A DNA stretch of 64,000 nt from Phycobacter sedimenti (GCF_038148855.1 NZ_JBBVGR010000009.1:62001-126000); one strand, 5' to 3'. Counted from the stretch's first letter, positions 53,578 through 62,846 are shown. Program-made: numbers and translations. The notes: generated by a model from the sequence alone, not told the origin.

Positions 53578-54387
53578 TCAACTCTCGCGGCGCAGCACCT
53601 GGTTCATGCTGACGGCGGGTTGGGCGCAACCGGCCTCTCCGACGATCCGCGCGGGCACGCCTGCAACCGTCTTGCAGGGGGGCACATCTTCCAGCACGAC
53701 CGAACCTGCCGCGATACGGCTGCAATGACCGATCCGGATATTCCCCAGAACCTTGGCCCCGGCTCCGATCAGCACCCCGTCTTCGATCTTGGGGTGGCGG
53801 TCTTCCTCTTCCTTGCCGGTGCCGCCAAGGGTGACGGAATGCAGCATGGAAACATTGTCCCCAACCACCGCCGTTTCGCCGATGACGATGGAATGCGCGT
53901 GGTCGATCATGATGCCCTGCCCGATGCGCGCTGCCGGATGGATATCCACGCCAAAGATCTCGGAAATGCGCATCTGGAAGAAGTAAGACAGATCGTAATC
54001 GCCTTGGGTCCACAGCCAATGCGCCACACGATAGGCCTGAACCGCCTGATATCCCTTGAAATAGAGGATCGGCTGCAACAGACGGTGGCAGGCCGGGTCG
54101 CGCTCGTAGACAGCCATGAGATCGGCGCGCGCGGCGGCGACCAGTGCCGGATCGGCCTCATAGGCGGCCTCGACGATCTCCCGCAGGATGACCATCGACA
54201 TTTCGTTCGAACAGAGCTTGGCCGCGATCCGATAGGACAGTGCCTTTTCGATTGTTGGGTGATGCAGGATGCAGGCATGGATCAAGCCGCCCATGAGAGG
54301 CTGTTTGTCAACCGCCTCCTGCGCTTCGGACGCAATACGGTCCCATACAGGGTCCAGAGGTGTCACGGCTTTGCGGGTCTTGATCAT
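53578..54387 (-). CDS. cysE: Serine O-acetyltransferase
   Basis: CysE makes O-acetylserine for cysteine synthesis. The 269-aa protein has the helical N-domain (PVWDRIASEAQEAV) and the hexapeptide beta-helix (GVDIHPAARIGQGIMIDHAH, VGDNVSMLHSVTLGG, GAGAKVLGNIRIG). The C-terminal tail differs from E. coli and may change feedback inhibition or cysteine-synthase binding. The ATG at 54387 has AAGGA upstream; the longer frame to 54534 runs into the repeat and is rejected. Confidence 0.95.
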   Translation of the reverse strand: MIKTRKAVTPLDPVWDRIASEAQEAVDKQPLMGGLIHACILHHPTIEKALSYRIAAKLCSNEMSMVILREIVEAAYEADPALVAAARADLMAVYERDPACHRLLQPILYFKGYQAVQAYRVAHWLWTQGDYDLSYFFQMRISEIFGVDIHPAARIGQGIMIDHAHSIVIGETAVVGDNVSMLHSVTLGGTGKEEEDRHPKIEDGVLIGAGAKVLGNIRIGHCSRIAAGSVVLEDVPPCKTVAGVPARIVGEAGCAQPAVSMNQVLRRES

Positions 54388-54503
54388 GGCGATACATCCT
54401 TTGCTGCCCTCAGGATATGTACCTAACGCAGAAATGACCAAACGCAAATTCGTGAAGTAAGATATTTCGAGCCTTGATGACAGGTTTCCCGGGCGTGCCA
54501 CAA

Positions 54504-54580
54504 GCGCCGCGCGGCAGCGCGGCGCCGGGCCCAACGGGTGGGAAGCCCTGTTTCAGGGCTGCTGCCACCGGGCGGGAGTT
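54504..54580 (+). repeat. Dispersed palindromic element, copy 2
   Basis: The element begins with a 9-bp stem (GCGCCGCGC, loop GGCA, GCGCGGCGC), then CGGGCCCAACGGG, a second hairpin (AGCCCTG, loop TTT, CAGGGCT, 54544-54560) and CCGGGCGGGAG. It lies between cysE and the gene after GTA gp15. The second hairpin has no sequence similarity to that of copy 1 but has the same size and place. Confidence 0.75.
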
Positions 54581-54587
54581 CCAGCGC

Positions 54588-54914
54588 TCAGGGCTTTGGA
54601 GGATCGTCCGGGAAGCCGTCCCCGCCCGCCAGGACGAGCCGCCGCTCCATCTCCAGCAGCACCATGATCGTGCAACGCAGATAGTCCGTGTGATCAAGCG
54701 TTGGCTCATCCGCAAGTGCAAAGCGACGCGCGGCAGCTTCAAGCGCGCCATTTCCCCATTCCGGATGCAAGCTGCCCGCCCCGCCGTCCCGCTCCAGAGC
54801 GGCTTGTGCACCCTCGAAAATGGCCGTCAGCACGGTGCCTCTCCGACCGCAAGGTGCCGCAAGAACAGCGCGGGCCACTGTCGCGACATCCCCCGGCAGA
54901 ATGGGCCGCCTCAT
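54588..54914 (-). CDS. Hypothetical protein after GTA gp15
   Basis: This 108-aa, mainly helical protein has no motif I can assign. Its ATG overlaps the gp15 stop by four bases, so it is translationally coupled to the GTA cluster and is its last gene here. Small proteins of this kind appear at this place in other Rhodobacterales GTA regions (from memory). It could be a virion or release accessory factor, or a host gene in the same transcript. Confidence 0.7.
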   Translation of the reverse strand: MRRPILPGDVATVARAVLAAPCGRRGTVLTAIFEGAQAALERDGGAGSLHPEWGNGALEAAARRFALADEPTLDHTDYLRCTIMVLLEMERRLVLAGGDGFPDDPPKP

Positions 54915-57900
54915 GCTAAAACGACCCGCGCCGCAATGCCTGCGCCAAAACGATCGGACAGTTGCGCGACTTCGAAGATATCCCCGGGCATGACAGCGTC
55001 GGCCGCTTGCATTGCCATATCGTAAGCCCAGGCGCTTTGGGTTGTGATATCTTCGCGCAAGAGGGTCTGACCGCGCAGGATACGGACCCTGTACTGCTCC
55101 CGCGCCTCGCCCAGAGGCACATCCGGCAGATCCCAGCTGTCCCCTTCGATCCGGGTGCGGCGGATCCAGCTGACCTGCGTATCCTCGCCCAGCGCGCCGC
55201 CCAGACGCAGGTGGACCGGCGCATAGGGGCGCAAGCCGTTGCCATCAAAGGCTTCGATGCGGTGCGTGTAGCTTGGATCCTCATATCCGCGCCGGGCGGG
55301 TCCGATCCGGTAGTGGCGCGCAATCCGGCGCTGGTCGAGCGGCAGATCCAGTTGCCGCGGCGTTCCATCCAGCAGAACGACATAAGAGCCCGCAGGCCAG
55401 ACCTCCGGCATCAGCCCGTCACTTCCCAGCTGCCCACGCAGGCGCCCACGCAACAGATATGTGCCGGTTGCGACCAGCTCAGCCTCCCGGAACTGAAAGA
55501 TCTCCCAGTTGCCATTGCTGCCATCGCCGATGGCCATCGCATTGGCACCACTGAGAACCGCCAAAGGATCACGCCCCTCCAGACTGCCGTGAACAAGCCG
55601 AACCTGCAGATCGCCCCCAAGATCCCAGCGCCCAACCGGACCCGCAGGAAGCGGTGTTTCCGTGACGCCGACCACAGATCGCGCGGCGATGATCTCTTCC
55701 AGAACATAGCCTTCATCCGCCTGCGCGCCATAGACGGCGACGGTTCCTGGCCAGGCGGCGGCGCTTACCGCAAGATGGGGTGCATGCGGCACCTCCTCTC
55801 CGGTCAGAAGGGGCAGGTCCATGAACAGCGGCAGCACCGGCGTTGGCGCCACAAAGGCGTTCACTCCGGGCAGGTCGTCAGGGACGTCAGCCGGTTCATA
55901 GACGCCGGGATCGATCCGGACCGCCTCTACCACCTGCGCCTCTGCCATCTCGATCCGGTCCAGCCGGAACAGCGCGCGGGGGGACTTCCCGCGCTCGTTT
56001 TCCGGCCCCGAAGGATCTGCGACGGGCAATGCAACGACATCGCCCACGCCAAGCCCCAGCCGGGACGGCGGCAGCACAAAGCGGGCGGTGTCCCGCGCAA
56101 TGCGGGCTTCAATCAGCCAGCGATCCGCAGTCTGACGGGCCTCGGCGCGCGTGAGCACCAGCGCCAGATCATTCTGGCTCACTGCGTGGCTCGCCTCATC
56201 CGGCAGGATCGCCTCTACCGAAGCCATATCATAGCCTGCGCCCCATTCAGAGAAACGCAGACGGAAACGGCCAGCCAGTTCTGCCTCTCCCGAACGCACA
56301 TGGGACAGTCCGCCCTCGACCTCGCCGCTATCGACCAGGGTTTCCAGTGCCAGGTTTTGCGCTTTGCCTCCCGTGCGCTCGCGGAACCGCAAAAGACCGT
56401 CCTGTTCGATGGCATCAAACCCGTGCCGCAGCATCAGGGGCTGCAAGGCGGCACGCGCCTCTTGCGTGCTATCCAGCGAATAGCCGTGGACCAGCCCATA
56501 AAGGGTACTGGTATCGATGTCCGTCAGGCCCGATCGGGCGCACAGTTCGTGCACCACCGACGCAAGGCTGCGCTGACCGATCCGCCCATTGAGCCAGTGG
56601 CCGCGCAGGTAGTTTGCACCATCGCTCCAGATCTCCACATCATTGGGAAAAGCCGGAAAAGGACGCACATCCCAGGCCCAGACATAGGCGTTGGCCATAT
56701 CCACCATGGGCGCCTCATACTCGGGCGAGACAGGGTTGTTGACGGGATCGCTCCAATAGCCAAGCATCGCCCGCAGGTAGTGCCGCTGGATCAGATCGTC
56801 GCGCTGCCCGTTCGAATATTTCGGCAGTCTGGATTCCGAGCTTTTGGGGTCCAGGAACTTGTTCGGCTGGTTGGTTCCCCGGTCAATGGCCGCGCAACCC
56901 AGTTCGGTGAACCAGATCGGCTTGCTCTGCGGCTGCCAATCTGTTGGGTAAGGCTGACGGACCCCGCCGATCCGCTCGTGATGTGTGTTTGCCCACCAGT
57001 TGCGGATATCCTTGTAGCGCCAGATCCAGGGTTCATTATGGCTGCCATCGGTGATGGGAGTACGGATCTGTGCGTCTTCCGCATCGGGGGAATGATAGTA
57101 CCAGTCGTAGCCCTCACCGCCTTCGATGTTGCCGCGCAGATACTCAAGGTCATAGATCGCGGGTACACCCGCCACAGCGTCCAAGTGATCCTCGTTCTGG
57201 CGCCAGTCGGACAGCGGCATGTAGTTATCGATCCCGACGAAATCGATCTGTGGATCCGCCCACAGCGGATCAAGGTGGAAATAGCGGTTACCTTCCGGGC
57301 TGCTATACCCCCAGTATTCCGACCAATCCGCCGCATAGCCGATCTTGACCTCTGGCCCAAGGATCTGGCGCACATCAGCCGCCAGATCCCGCAAGGCCGC
57401 AACCGCCGGAAATCCGCTGGCGCCGCGGATCTGCGTGAGGGCACGCATTTCTGAGCTGATGCAAAAGGCCTCAACACCGCCCGCTGCCGCGCAAAGGGCG
57501 GCGTTGTGCAGGATGAACCGCCTCAGCCCCCATTCCTCGGGTCCTTTGTAGGTGACGGCGCCATGTGAGACCGAGAAGTCCGCAACCCGCGCCTGCCCCA
57601 TGAAAGCGGCCACTTCGGCATCGGCAGCGGCACTCTGGTCCGGGGATCCGTTTCGGCCGGGGGCAATCGACAGGGTGATCCGCCCGCGCCAAGGAAGATG
57701 CGGCTGATCGGCGCTGTCGCTCCAGGGATCCGGCAGTCCGTTGCCTTCGGCCTGATCCATCAGGATGAACGGGTAGAACATCACCCGCCGCCCCTGTTCG
57801 CGCATGGTCTGGATCGCTTCGATCACAGCCGCATCCGCAGGGGTGCCACCATAAACCGGAGAGGCTTCACTATCCTTCAACACCTCCTCCGCGGTTGCCC

Positions 57901-58864
57901 GCGTCAGACCTGACACGCGCCAGGGCATGCCCACCCCATCGGCACGCTTCTGCTCTACCTTCGGTTTGATTTGGCAGTCCCCGCACCGCAGGTCATCCCC
58001 GAACCAGGACACGATCAAGGAGGCCGCATCGCAGGCGGGGAGTTCCTGTTCCAGCGCCTCCAGAGCGGACAGAAGGTCCGTCTGCCCCGAAGGCGTGTGC
58101 GTATTGGCCGCGCGCATATCGCCGGGTCCGCCGGAATAGTTCACCGGGCTGGCCGCAAGGGCATACTCCCCGGTCCCCGGCATCAGCGCGACACCGCGCA
58201 ACAGCTGCCCCGGATCATCGGCATACTCCGGGCGACCGGGCTGTTCGCCCCGGATCACCTCGAATGAAAACTGCGGCACCCGGTTGCCAAAACCCTCAAG
58301 CTGGATGTTCTCCATCACCACATAGGCGGTGCCGCGATAGGCCGGCACCCGCCCCGCACCCTCAACCGCCTCCATCAGCGGATCGGGCGCCTGATCGGGC
58401 GTACCCCGATAGACCGTCATATTGAGATCCAGCGGCGAGACTTCTTCCCCATCGGCCCAGACGCGGGCGACCGAAGTAATCTCACCCTCGCACAAGGCAA
58501 TCGCAAGCGAGACCGAATAGCTGTAGCGGGTCACCGTGGGCTGGCGCGGGGCACCTTTCCCGCCGCCCCCAGTTGTTTGACTGCTTTCCAGAAACTGCGT
58601 GGACCAGATCACCTGTCCGCCGACACGGGTGCGGCCAAAGACCTGTGCGATGGGCTCGCCTTCGCTGGCCTGGGTCAGGCGGAACTGATTGACCTTTCCA
58701 GTCTCGACCGGGTCAGATCCGGCCCCAAACAGGCGCTCATCTATGGCGCGGCCCAATGTGGCCCCGATGGCGCGCCCGATCACAACAGAAGACAAGCCCG
58801 CCACGCTGCCGCCAACCGCGCCACCGATTGCGGCACCTGCCGCCGAAAGAAGAATAGTTGCCAT
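54911..58864 (-). CDS. GTA gp15, large tail-tip protein (megatron)
   Basis: This 1317-aa protein forms the tip of the GTA tail and contacts the recipient cell. It starts with a glycine/alanine-rich hydrophobic segment (AAGAAIGGAVGGSVAGLSS), followed by VIWSTQFLESSQTT and YSYSVSLAIALCEGEITS of phage-hub proteins, a TIM-barrel-like domain (about 380-720, with WWANTHHERIGGVR and GCAAIDRGTNQPNKF) and beta-rich C-terminal domains. Length is close to that of R. capsulatus gp15. The ATG at 58864 overlaps the expected stop of gp14 (TGATG), which fixes the start despite a much longer open frame to 59197. Confidence 0.93.
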   Translation of the reverse strand: MATILLSAAGAAIGGAVGGSVAGLSSVVIGRAIGATLGRAIDERLFGAGSDPVETGKVNQFRLTQASEGEPIAQVFGRTRVGGQVIWSTQFLESSQTTGGGGKGAPRQPTVTRYSYSVSLAIALCEGEITSVARVWADGEEVSPLDLNMTVYRGTPDQAPDPLMEAVEGAGRVPAYRGTAYVVMENIQLEGFGNRVPQFSFEVIRGEQPGRPEYADDPGQLLRGVALMPGTGEYALAASPVNYSGGPGDMRAANTHTPSGQTDLLSALEALEQELPACDAASLIVSWFGDDLRCGDCQIKPKVEQKRADGVGMPWRVSGLTRATAEEVLKDSEASPVYGGTPADAAVIEAIQTMREQGRRVMFYPFILMDQAEGNGLPDPWSDSADQPHLPWRGRITLSIAPGRNGSPDQSAAADAEVAAFMGQARVADFSVSHGAVTYKGPEEWGLRRFILHNAALCAAAGGVEAFCISSEMRALTQIRGASGFPAVAALRDLAADVRQILGPEVKIGYAADWSEYWGYSSPEGNRYFHLDPLWADPQIDFVGIDNYMPLSDWRQNEDHLDAVAGVPAIYDLEYLRGNIEGGEGYDWYYHSPDAEDAQIRTPITDGSHNEPWIWRYKDIRNWWANTHHERIGGVRQPYPTDWQPQSKPIWFTELGCAAIDRGTNQPNKFLDPKSSESRLPKYSNGQRDDLIQRHYLRAMLGYWSDPVNNPVSPEYEAPMVDMANAYVWAWDVRPFPAFPNDVEIWSDGANYLRGHWLNGRIGQRSLASVVHELCARSGLTDIDTSTLYGLVHGYSLDSTQEARAALQPLMLRHGFDAIEQDGLLRFRERTGGKAQNLALETLVDSGEVEGGLSHVRSGEAELAGRFRLRFSEWGAGYDMASVEAILPDEASHAVSQNDLALVLTRAEARQTADRWLIEARIARDTARFVLPPSRLGLGVGDVVALPVADPSGPENERGKSPRALFRLDRIEMAEAQVVEAVRIDPGVYEPADVPDDLPGVNAFVAPTPVLPLFMDLPLLTGEEVPHAPHLAVSAAAWPGTVAVYGAQADEGYVLEEIIAARSVVGVTETPLPAGPVGRWDLGGDLQVRLVHGSLEGRDPLAVLSGANAMAIGDGSNGNWEIFQFREAELVATGTYLLRGRLRGQLGSDGLMPEVWPAGSYVVLLDGTPRQLDLPLDQRRIARHYRIGPARRGYEDPSYTHRIEAFDGNGLRPYAPVHLRLGGALGEDTQVSWIRRTRIEGDSWDLPDVPLGEAREQYRVRILRGQTLLREDITTQSAWAYDMAMQAADAVMPGDIFEVAQLSDRFGAGIAARVVLA

Positions 58865-59249
58865 CAGAGACCCTCTTGCGGGAATGCAAATCGCGCGGCG
58901 GTACTCCGCCGCCTTCATGTCCCGAGCCGAGCCAGGACTGGATGCCAAGATGTTTTGCCACGGATCCCGCCCGCATCCGAAAGAGCAGCACATCCCCAAG
59001 GGCTGCGTCCTGCAGCGGCTTCGGACTGAGATGCGTCCGGGCAGCCTCCAACAGGCGTTCCTCGCCCTGAGGCTCGGACCAGTCCATCGTGTAAGCCGGC
59101 AGAGCGGCCGGTTCCGCCCCCTCCAGTTCGCGCCAGATCCCGCGCACAAGCCCCAGACAATCACATCCTGCGCCGCGCCGACTGGCCTGATGCACATAAG
59201 GCGTCCCCAGCCAGCCTCGCGCAGTTTCGGCGATCCTGGCGCCGCTCAT
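58864..59249 (-). pseudogene. GTA gp14, NlpC/P60 cell-wall peptidase, probably frameshifted
   Basis: The first 103 residues are a normal NlpC/P60 peptidase: GWLGTPYVHQAS, the nucleophile in GAGCDCLGLVRG (Cys31) and the catalytic His100 in VAKHLGIQ. After about residue 104 the frame continues as unrelated sequence (GVPPRDLHSRKRV) and runs on to 58737 inside gp15. The expected tail is readable in another frame at 58914-58864 as RRRSTAARFAFPQEGL and a TGA that overlaps the gp15 ATG. A deletion of about 40 bases near 58915-58940 would explain both, and would remove the usual third catalytic-site segment. A sequencing error cannot be excluded. Confidence 0.75.
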
Positions 59250-60133
59250 CTGCGGCTGCCGCCGGTATTGGCGCCGCTTGATTTCGGCACCGACATCACC
59301 CAGTCCTCGCCCGGGATATCGGGGAACCCCTGGTAGTTCAGCAGGTTGTTGAACTTCAGACGGCAGGTCTCCATCCGCTTGTCGCAGCCCGCCTCAAGCC
59401 GGACCAGATCCCCCGGAGCAACGGGCGTGCGCAAGGGTTCCCACAGCTCGATCCGGCGCACCTGCCCCGCGATGCGGTCCTGCTTTATCGCGCTCCAAAG
59501 CCCCTTGGCCGCTCCACCCAGCACGGTCAGGCGGCCGCGCGTGAACCATTCCGGTTCAAACCCCGCCAGATCGTGCCAGAAGAACACACGGCCCTCTTCG
59601 CTGCGCTCTACCCCACGCTGCACGGCATAGCCGGGGGCGCCGAGGTCAAAGCCGCAGTGCGCATCGCCCAGAACGGCAGTGCAGGGTTTCTGGTAGATCC
59701 GCCCCAGCGGTCGGTTCAATCCCTCGCTGAGGCCGCGCAGCTCGGCCTCGAAGGCACCGCCTGCGCGCCGCAACTCGCCGATGGAGCCGCGAAACTGCAA
59801 CCACCGCACCGAGACGTCCTGCCAATTGACCAGCCAGCAGCGCACATCGGCTCCATCAAAACGGCCCGCCTCGATCTCATCTTCCCGGATCGCAGCATCC
59901 GACAGCGCTCCAAGCGCCTCGGTATTGTCAACCGACAGCCCCGTCGCCTGTTGAAGGGCGCGTGCGGTCAGACCGCTGCCCGCCTTGAACGATATGTCGT
60001 CAAACGCAAGATCCCGGTCGTGATCGGTGAATCCAAAGACCTCGCTGTCCCGCCGCGTCAAGGCCCAGGCCCGGCACAGGGTGGTCAGGCCCGTGGCAAC
60101 GTGATCCAGAAACGCCTGCGAAGGTCCCGCCAT
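59246..60133 (-). CDS. GTA gp13, DUF2163 tail hub protein
   Basis: This 295-aa protein of the DUF2163 family is the baseplate hub of the GTA tail. It has ALTRRDSEVFGFTDHDRDL near the start and the C-terminal GCDKRMETCRLKFNNLLNYQ, a conserved cysteine-containing motif. Its stop overlaps the gp14 start by four bases and its start overlaps the gp12 stop by one base. Confidence 0.94.
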   Translation of the reverse strand: MAGPSQAFLDHVATGLTTLCRAWALTRRDSEVFGFTDHDRDLAFDDISFKAGSGLTARALQQATGLSVDNTEALGALSDAAIREDEIEAGRFDGADVRCWLVNWQDVSVRWLQFRGSIGELRRAGGAFEAELRGLSEGLNRPLGRIYQKPCTAVLGDAHCGFDLGAPGYAVQRGVERSEEGRVFFWHDLAGFEPEWFTRGRLTVLGGAAKGLWSAIKQDRIAGQVRRIELWEPLRTPVAPGDLVRLEAGCDKRMETCRLKFNNLLNYQGFPDIPGEDWVMSVPKSSGANTGGSRR

Positions 60134-60765
60134 CAGACACGCACCTCGACGATCGGCACGGCTGGCACATCCCCGGCCCTGAACGAGGCCACGCTGGTCT
60201 GGATCTGATCGGTATCAAAGCGCACCGGGACGTCGAATTCAAAACCGGCCACCACCTGAAGGCCCGCCTCGGGCGGGTAGGCAAGCGTGATCAGCCCCGA
60301 GGTCGCATCAAGCTCATAGTCAACACTCTCGCGCAATTCCTCCTGCTCGATCCCGACCCGCACGGTGTCGGCCACGGGTTTGGCGATGGGCCGCAGGTAG
60401 GTTGTCTCACCCGAGCGATAGGTTTTGGCCAGTTGAAAAGCGCTCGTCACCCCGTCGCCCAGGCCGATCACCTCATCCCGGTAATCCACATCGGCGGTGG
60501 CGCGGGCGGATTTGAAATCGGACCAGTCCTTCCAGCGAAACCCATACATCTGCCCCTGACGCGCCTCAAAGAAGGCGATCAGCACCTCCACATCGTCAAG
60601 AGACCGCAGGCCCAGCCCCGCATCATAGCGCCTGCGCGAATGCGCCCAGGGCGTGTTGCGTTCCTCGTGACCATTGGCCAGCGTCACGATATCTGTACGT
60701 CGCTGGGGACCTCCGACAGACCCAAAGCTGAGCGAGGCCGGAAACCGGATTTCATGGAAGCTCAT
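60133..60765 (-). CDS. GTA gp12, distal tail protein (DUF2460)
   Basis: This 210-aa protein begins SFHEIRFPASLSFGSVGGP and has RRRYDAGLGLRSLDDVEVL and FFEARQGQMYGFRWKDWSD, the marks of DUF2460 GTA proteins. In the R. capsulatus particle it forms the distal tail ring between tube and hub. Gene order agrees. Confidence 0.95.
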   Translation of the reverse strand: MSFHEIRFPASLSFGSVGGPQRRTDIVTLANGHEERNTPWAHSRRRYDAGLGLRSLDDVEVLIAFFEARQGQMYGFRWKDWSDFKSARATADVDYRDEVIGLGDGVTSAFQLAKTYRSGETTYLRPIAKPVADTVRVGIEQEELRESVDYELDATSGLITLAYPPEAGLQVVAGFEFDVPVRFDTDQIQTSVASFRAGDVPAVPIVEVRV

Positions 60766-60786
60766 CGCAAAATCTCCCCGAGTTGT

Positions 60787-61443
60787 TCAGCGGTTGCGGT
60801 TGCCGCGCGTCAAAGCGCGGGACAGGCGCGCGGCGATCTGGCCCTGGCTGCGCTGAAAGCCCTGCACATCGGGCGTCGTAATATTCATCACCACCTGGGT
60901 TGGACGCCCTCCGGCGCTGGTCACGCCCAGCGAGCCATCGGCAGCGCGGCGCAGGGGCAGGATTGCCTCAGGACCGGCTTCCCCCATCAACCCCATTCCC
61001 CCGCGCATCGGGAACAGGGTGGCGCCGCTCACGACGCCGCCACGGGCAAAGGGCATCACGCGCCCTTCGGAAAACGCCGCGCCATCGGCAAAGGGCAAAA
61101 GCCCGCTCACGAGGTTGCCCACACCCGAGGCCAGGAGGCCGCCGACATGATCGGTGACTGGGCGAATGGCGGCGTTGTAGGTGGTGCGGATCATCGAGCG
61201 CGCAACGGTATCCAGCGCGTCAGACAGGCTCTTGCCGTCAAAGACCACCCCTTCGAAGGCGCGTCGCAGGCCGCGCGACATGCCGCGTTCCAGCGTCTGC
61301 ACATCCTTGCCCGTCGCCGCAAAGGCATCGCGCACCCGGCGCAACTCGGTATCGAAACTTGCCGCCATGCCCGCGGCATCGCCCAGGGCATCCCCCAAGG
61401 CTTCGCTGCGCAGCTCAAGCTCTGCGATTTCAGTTTCCGCCAT
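60787..61443 (-). CDS. GTA gp11, tail tape measure protein
   Basis: This 218-aa protein is a short tape measure, in keeping with the short GTA tail. It has a helical N-terminal half (AELELRSEALGDALGDAAGM), a hydrophobic middle (GGLLASGVGNLVSGLLPF) and the end GLMGEAGPEAILPLRRAADG found in phage tape measures. The ATG at 61443 has GAGGAG at good spacing; ATGs at 61449 and 61470 are alternatives. The first codons overlap the small gene upstream by 14 bases. Confidence 0.92.
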   Translation of the reverse strand: MAETEIAELELRSEALGDALGDAAGMAASFDTELRRVRDAFAATGKDVQTLERGMSRGLRRAFEGVVFDGKSLSDALDTVARSMIRTTYNAAIRPVTDHVGGLLASGVGNLVSGLLPFADGAAFSEGRVMPFARGGVVSGATLFPMRGGMGLMGEAGPEAILPLRRAADGSLGVTSAGGRPTQVVMNITTPDVQGFQRSQGQIAARLSRALTRGNRNR

Positions 61444-61645
61444 CGGCATGCTCCTCGCTCTTTGGCCCATCCGGGAAGGCTGACATCAAATCCTGAAGTC
61501 CGGCCCGGTCCATCGCCGCCCTGCCCCCTTCGTGCCCCAGCATCAGGCGCAATTCTGCCGGGGTCAGACGCCAGAACGCATCCGGAGTCAGGCGCAGCCC
61601 GGTCAGGCCAAGCCGCATCAGCGCAGGCCAGTCAAAGCCGCTCAT
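61430..61645 (-). CDS. GTA DUF2376 small protein (gp10.1), tail assembly chaperone-like
   Basis: This 71-aa protein has DWPALMRLGLTGLRLTPDAFW and LTPAELRLMLGHE, typical of the small phage protein between gp10 and gp11. In other phages the pair upstream of the tape measure are assembly chaperones. It overlaps gp10 by four bases and gp11 by 14. Confidence 0.92.
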   Translation of the reverse strand: MSGFDWPALMRLGLTGLRLTPDAFWRLTPAELRLMLGHEGGRAAMDRAGLQDLMSAFPDGPKSEEHADGGN

Positions 61646-61965
61646 GTCCGGGCCTCAGGGAGTGCAAAGCTGCGCGCCAAAAGCTGGGCTGCGATCCGCG
61701 CGGCACCCATCGGACCACCGGCAATCTCGGCTTTTCCCAGATCCTCAGCGCGCAGATCATGCCCGCCACCCTCAAGCCCCGCCGCGATCAGCGCCAGGAT
61801 ATCGCGGGCCGAGAACCGACCCTCTTCGAACCGCTTCACAAGATCCACGAGGGAACCTTCACCCAAGCTCTGTTCCAGGCTGGCCAGCGCGCCAAGGGTC
61901 AGTTTCAGCGCATAGGCGCGCCCATCGATGACGATCTCGACCTCGCCTGCAAAGGGGTTGACCAT
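61642..61965 (-). CDS. GTA gp10 family protein
   Basis: This 107-aa GTA protein has the conserved start NPFAGEVEIVIDGRAYALKL and LGALASLEQSLGEGSLVDLV, FSARDILALIAAGLEGGG. It probably works as a tail assembly chaperone with the DUF2376 protein. It lies three bases after gp9. Confidence 0.93.
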   Translation of the reverse strand: MVNPFAGEVEIVIDGRAYALKLTLGALASLEQSLGEGSLVDLVKRFEEGRFSARDILALIAAGLEGGGHDLRAEDLGKAEIAGGPMGAARIAAQLLARSFALPEART

Positions 61966-61968
61966 GGC

Positions 61969-62382
61969 TCAGACCGCCGTGAACGTCAGCGCGCCGGCAC
62001 TGGCCAGCGACAGCTCGTACGTGGCCTCGCCATTGTGTGTACCGGCATATTCCAGAGCCGTTACCTGAAAGGGACCTTTGATGATGCCGAAATCAGGCAC
62101 AACCACCTGAAAGTCCGGGGTGATCCCGTCAAAGAACAACTGCCGCGCGCGCTCATCCGTGCCCTCATCGCGGAACACGCCCGAGCCGGAGATATTGGCT
62201 GAGCGCACCCCCGCACCAGAAAGCAGCTCACGCCAGCCGCCCTGGCTTTCGAGGCTGGTCACATCGACACTTTCGGCATTGAAACTGATGCGCGTGGCCC
62301 TCAGCCCCGCGATGGTTTCGAACTGACCATCCCCGGTCATGTCGACCTTGATCAGCAGATCCTTGCCATTCTGTGCACCCAT
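61969..62382 (-). CDS. GTA gp9, major tail tube protein
   Basis: This 137-aa protein is the tail tube subunit (TIGR02126 type). It begins MGAQNGKDLLIKVDMTGDG and has SVDVTSLESQGGWRELLSGAG and the C-terminal NGEATYELSLASAGALTF. A small gap of 56 bases separates it from gp8. Confidence 0.95.
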   Translation of the reverse strand: MGAQNGKDLLIKVDMTGDGQFETIAGLRATRISFNAESVDVTSLESQGGWRELLSGAGVRSANISGSGVFRDEGTDERARQLFFDGITPDFQVVVPDFGIIKGPFQVTALEYAGTHNGEATYELSLASAGALTFTAV

Positions 62383-62438
62383 GGGGTCACTCCACTTTCT
62401 ATCTGTTTACAGGGGGTTGCGCCTCTGGCTTGGCGCGC

Positions 62439-62846
62439 TCAGCCGTCTTCGACCCGCGCCGCAAAGCGCAGGATGATGCTGCGCCCGCCATCCGCCAGAC
62501 GCTCGGCTGCGGCGCGTTCAAACCACAAGCCGACAAGTCGGCCGCGCGACAGGGTCAGTGGCGCATTGATCAGCGCATCGCAGACTGCCGCTGCCACGGC
62601 TTTCGCCGCCGAAAACCCGGCGGTGTCAGAAAAGACGCTGACCGTAAAACGATGCCGCGCGCCTGCGCCGGAGACATCCGAGCGGTCCTCCACCTCTTCG
62701 GGGCCAAGGGCCACATAGGTCTGAGGCAGGGCACCCGAAGGCAGCGCATCGAACAGGTCGCTGCCGATCAACGCCGTCAGCCCCGGGTCCGCCGCAAGAT
62801 GCTGATAGACCGCAGATTGAAGCGCCTCTGATAGGGCATAGCTCAT
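62439..62846 (-). CDS. GTA gp8, tail terminator (DUF3168)
   Basis: This 135-aa DUF3168 protein caps the tail at the neck in the R. capsulatus particle. It has LSEALQSAVYQHLAADPGL, LPQTYVALGPEEVEDRSD and SVFSDTAGFSAAKAVAAAV. It overlaps gp7 by four bases. Confidence 0.94.
   Translation of the reverse strand: MSYALSEALQSAVYQHLAADPGLTALIGSDLFDALPSGALPQTYVALGPEEVEDRSDVSGAGARHRFTVSVFSDTAGFSAAKAVAAAVCDALINAPLTLSRGRLVGLWFERAAAERLADGGRSIILRFAARVEDG

Noticed and set aside
54962..57454. 830-aa open frame on the plus strand
   Set aside because: It is antisense to GTA gp15, which has clear family domains and fits the cluster.
58737..58863. Extension of the gp14 frame into gp15
   Set aside because: The sequence past residue 104 has no peptidase features and overlaps the start of gp15; the conserved tail lies in another frame.
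60433..62202. 589-aa open frame on the plus strand
   Set aside because: It runs antisense across several GTA genes with good overlaps and family motifs.
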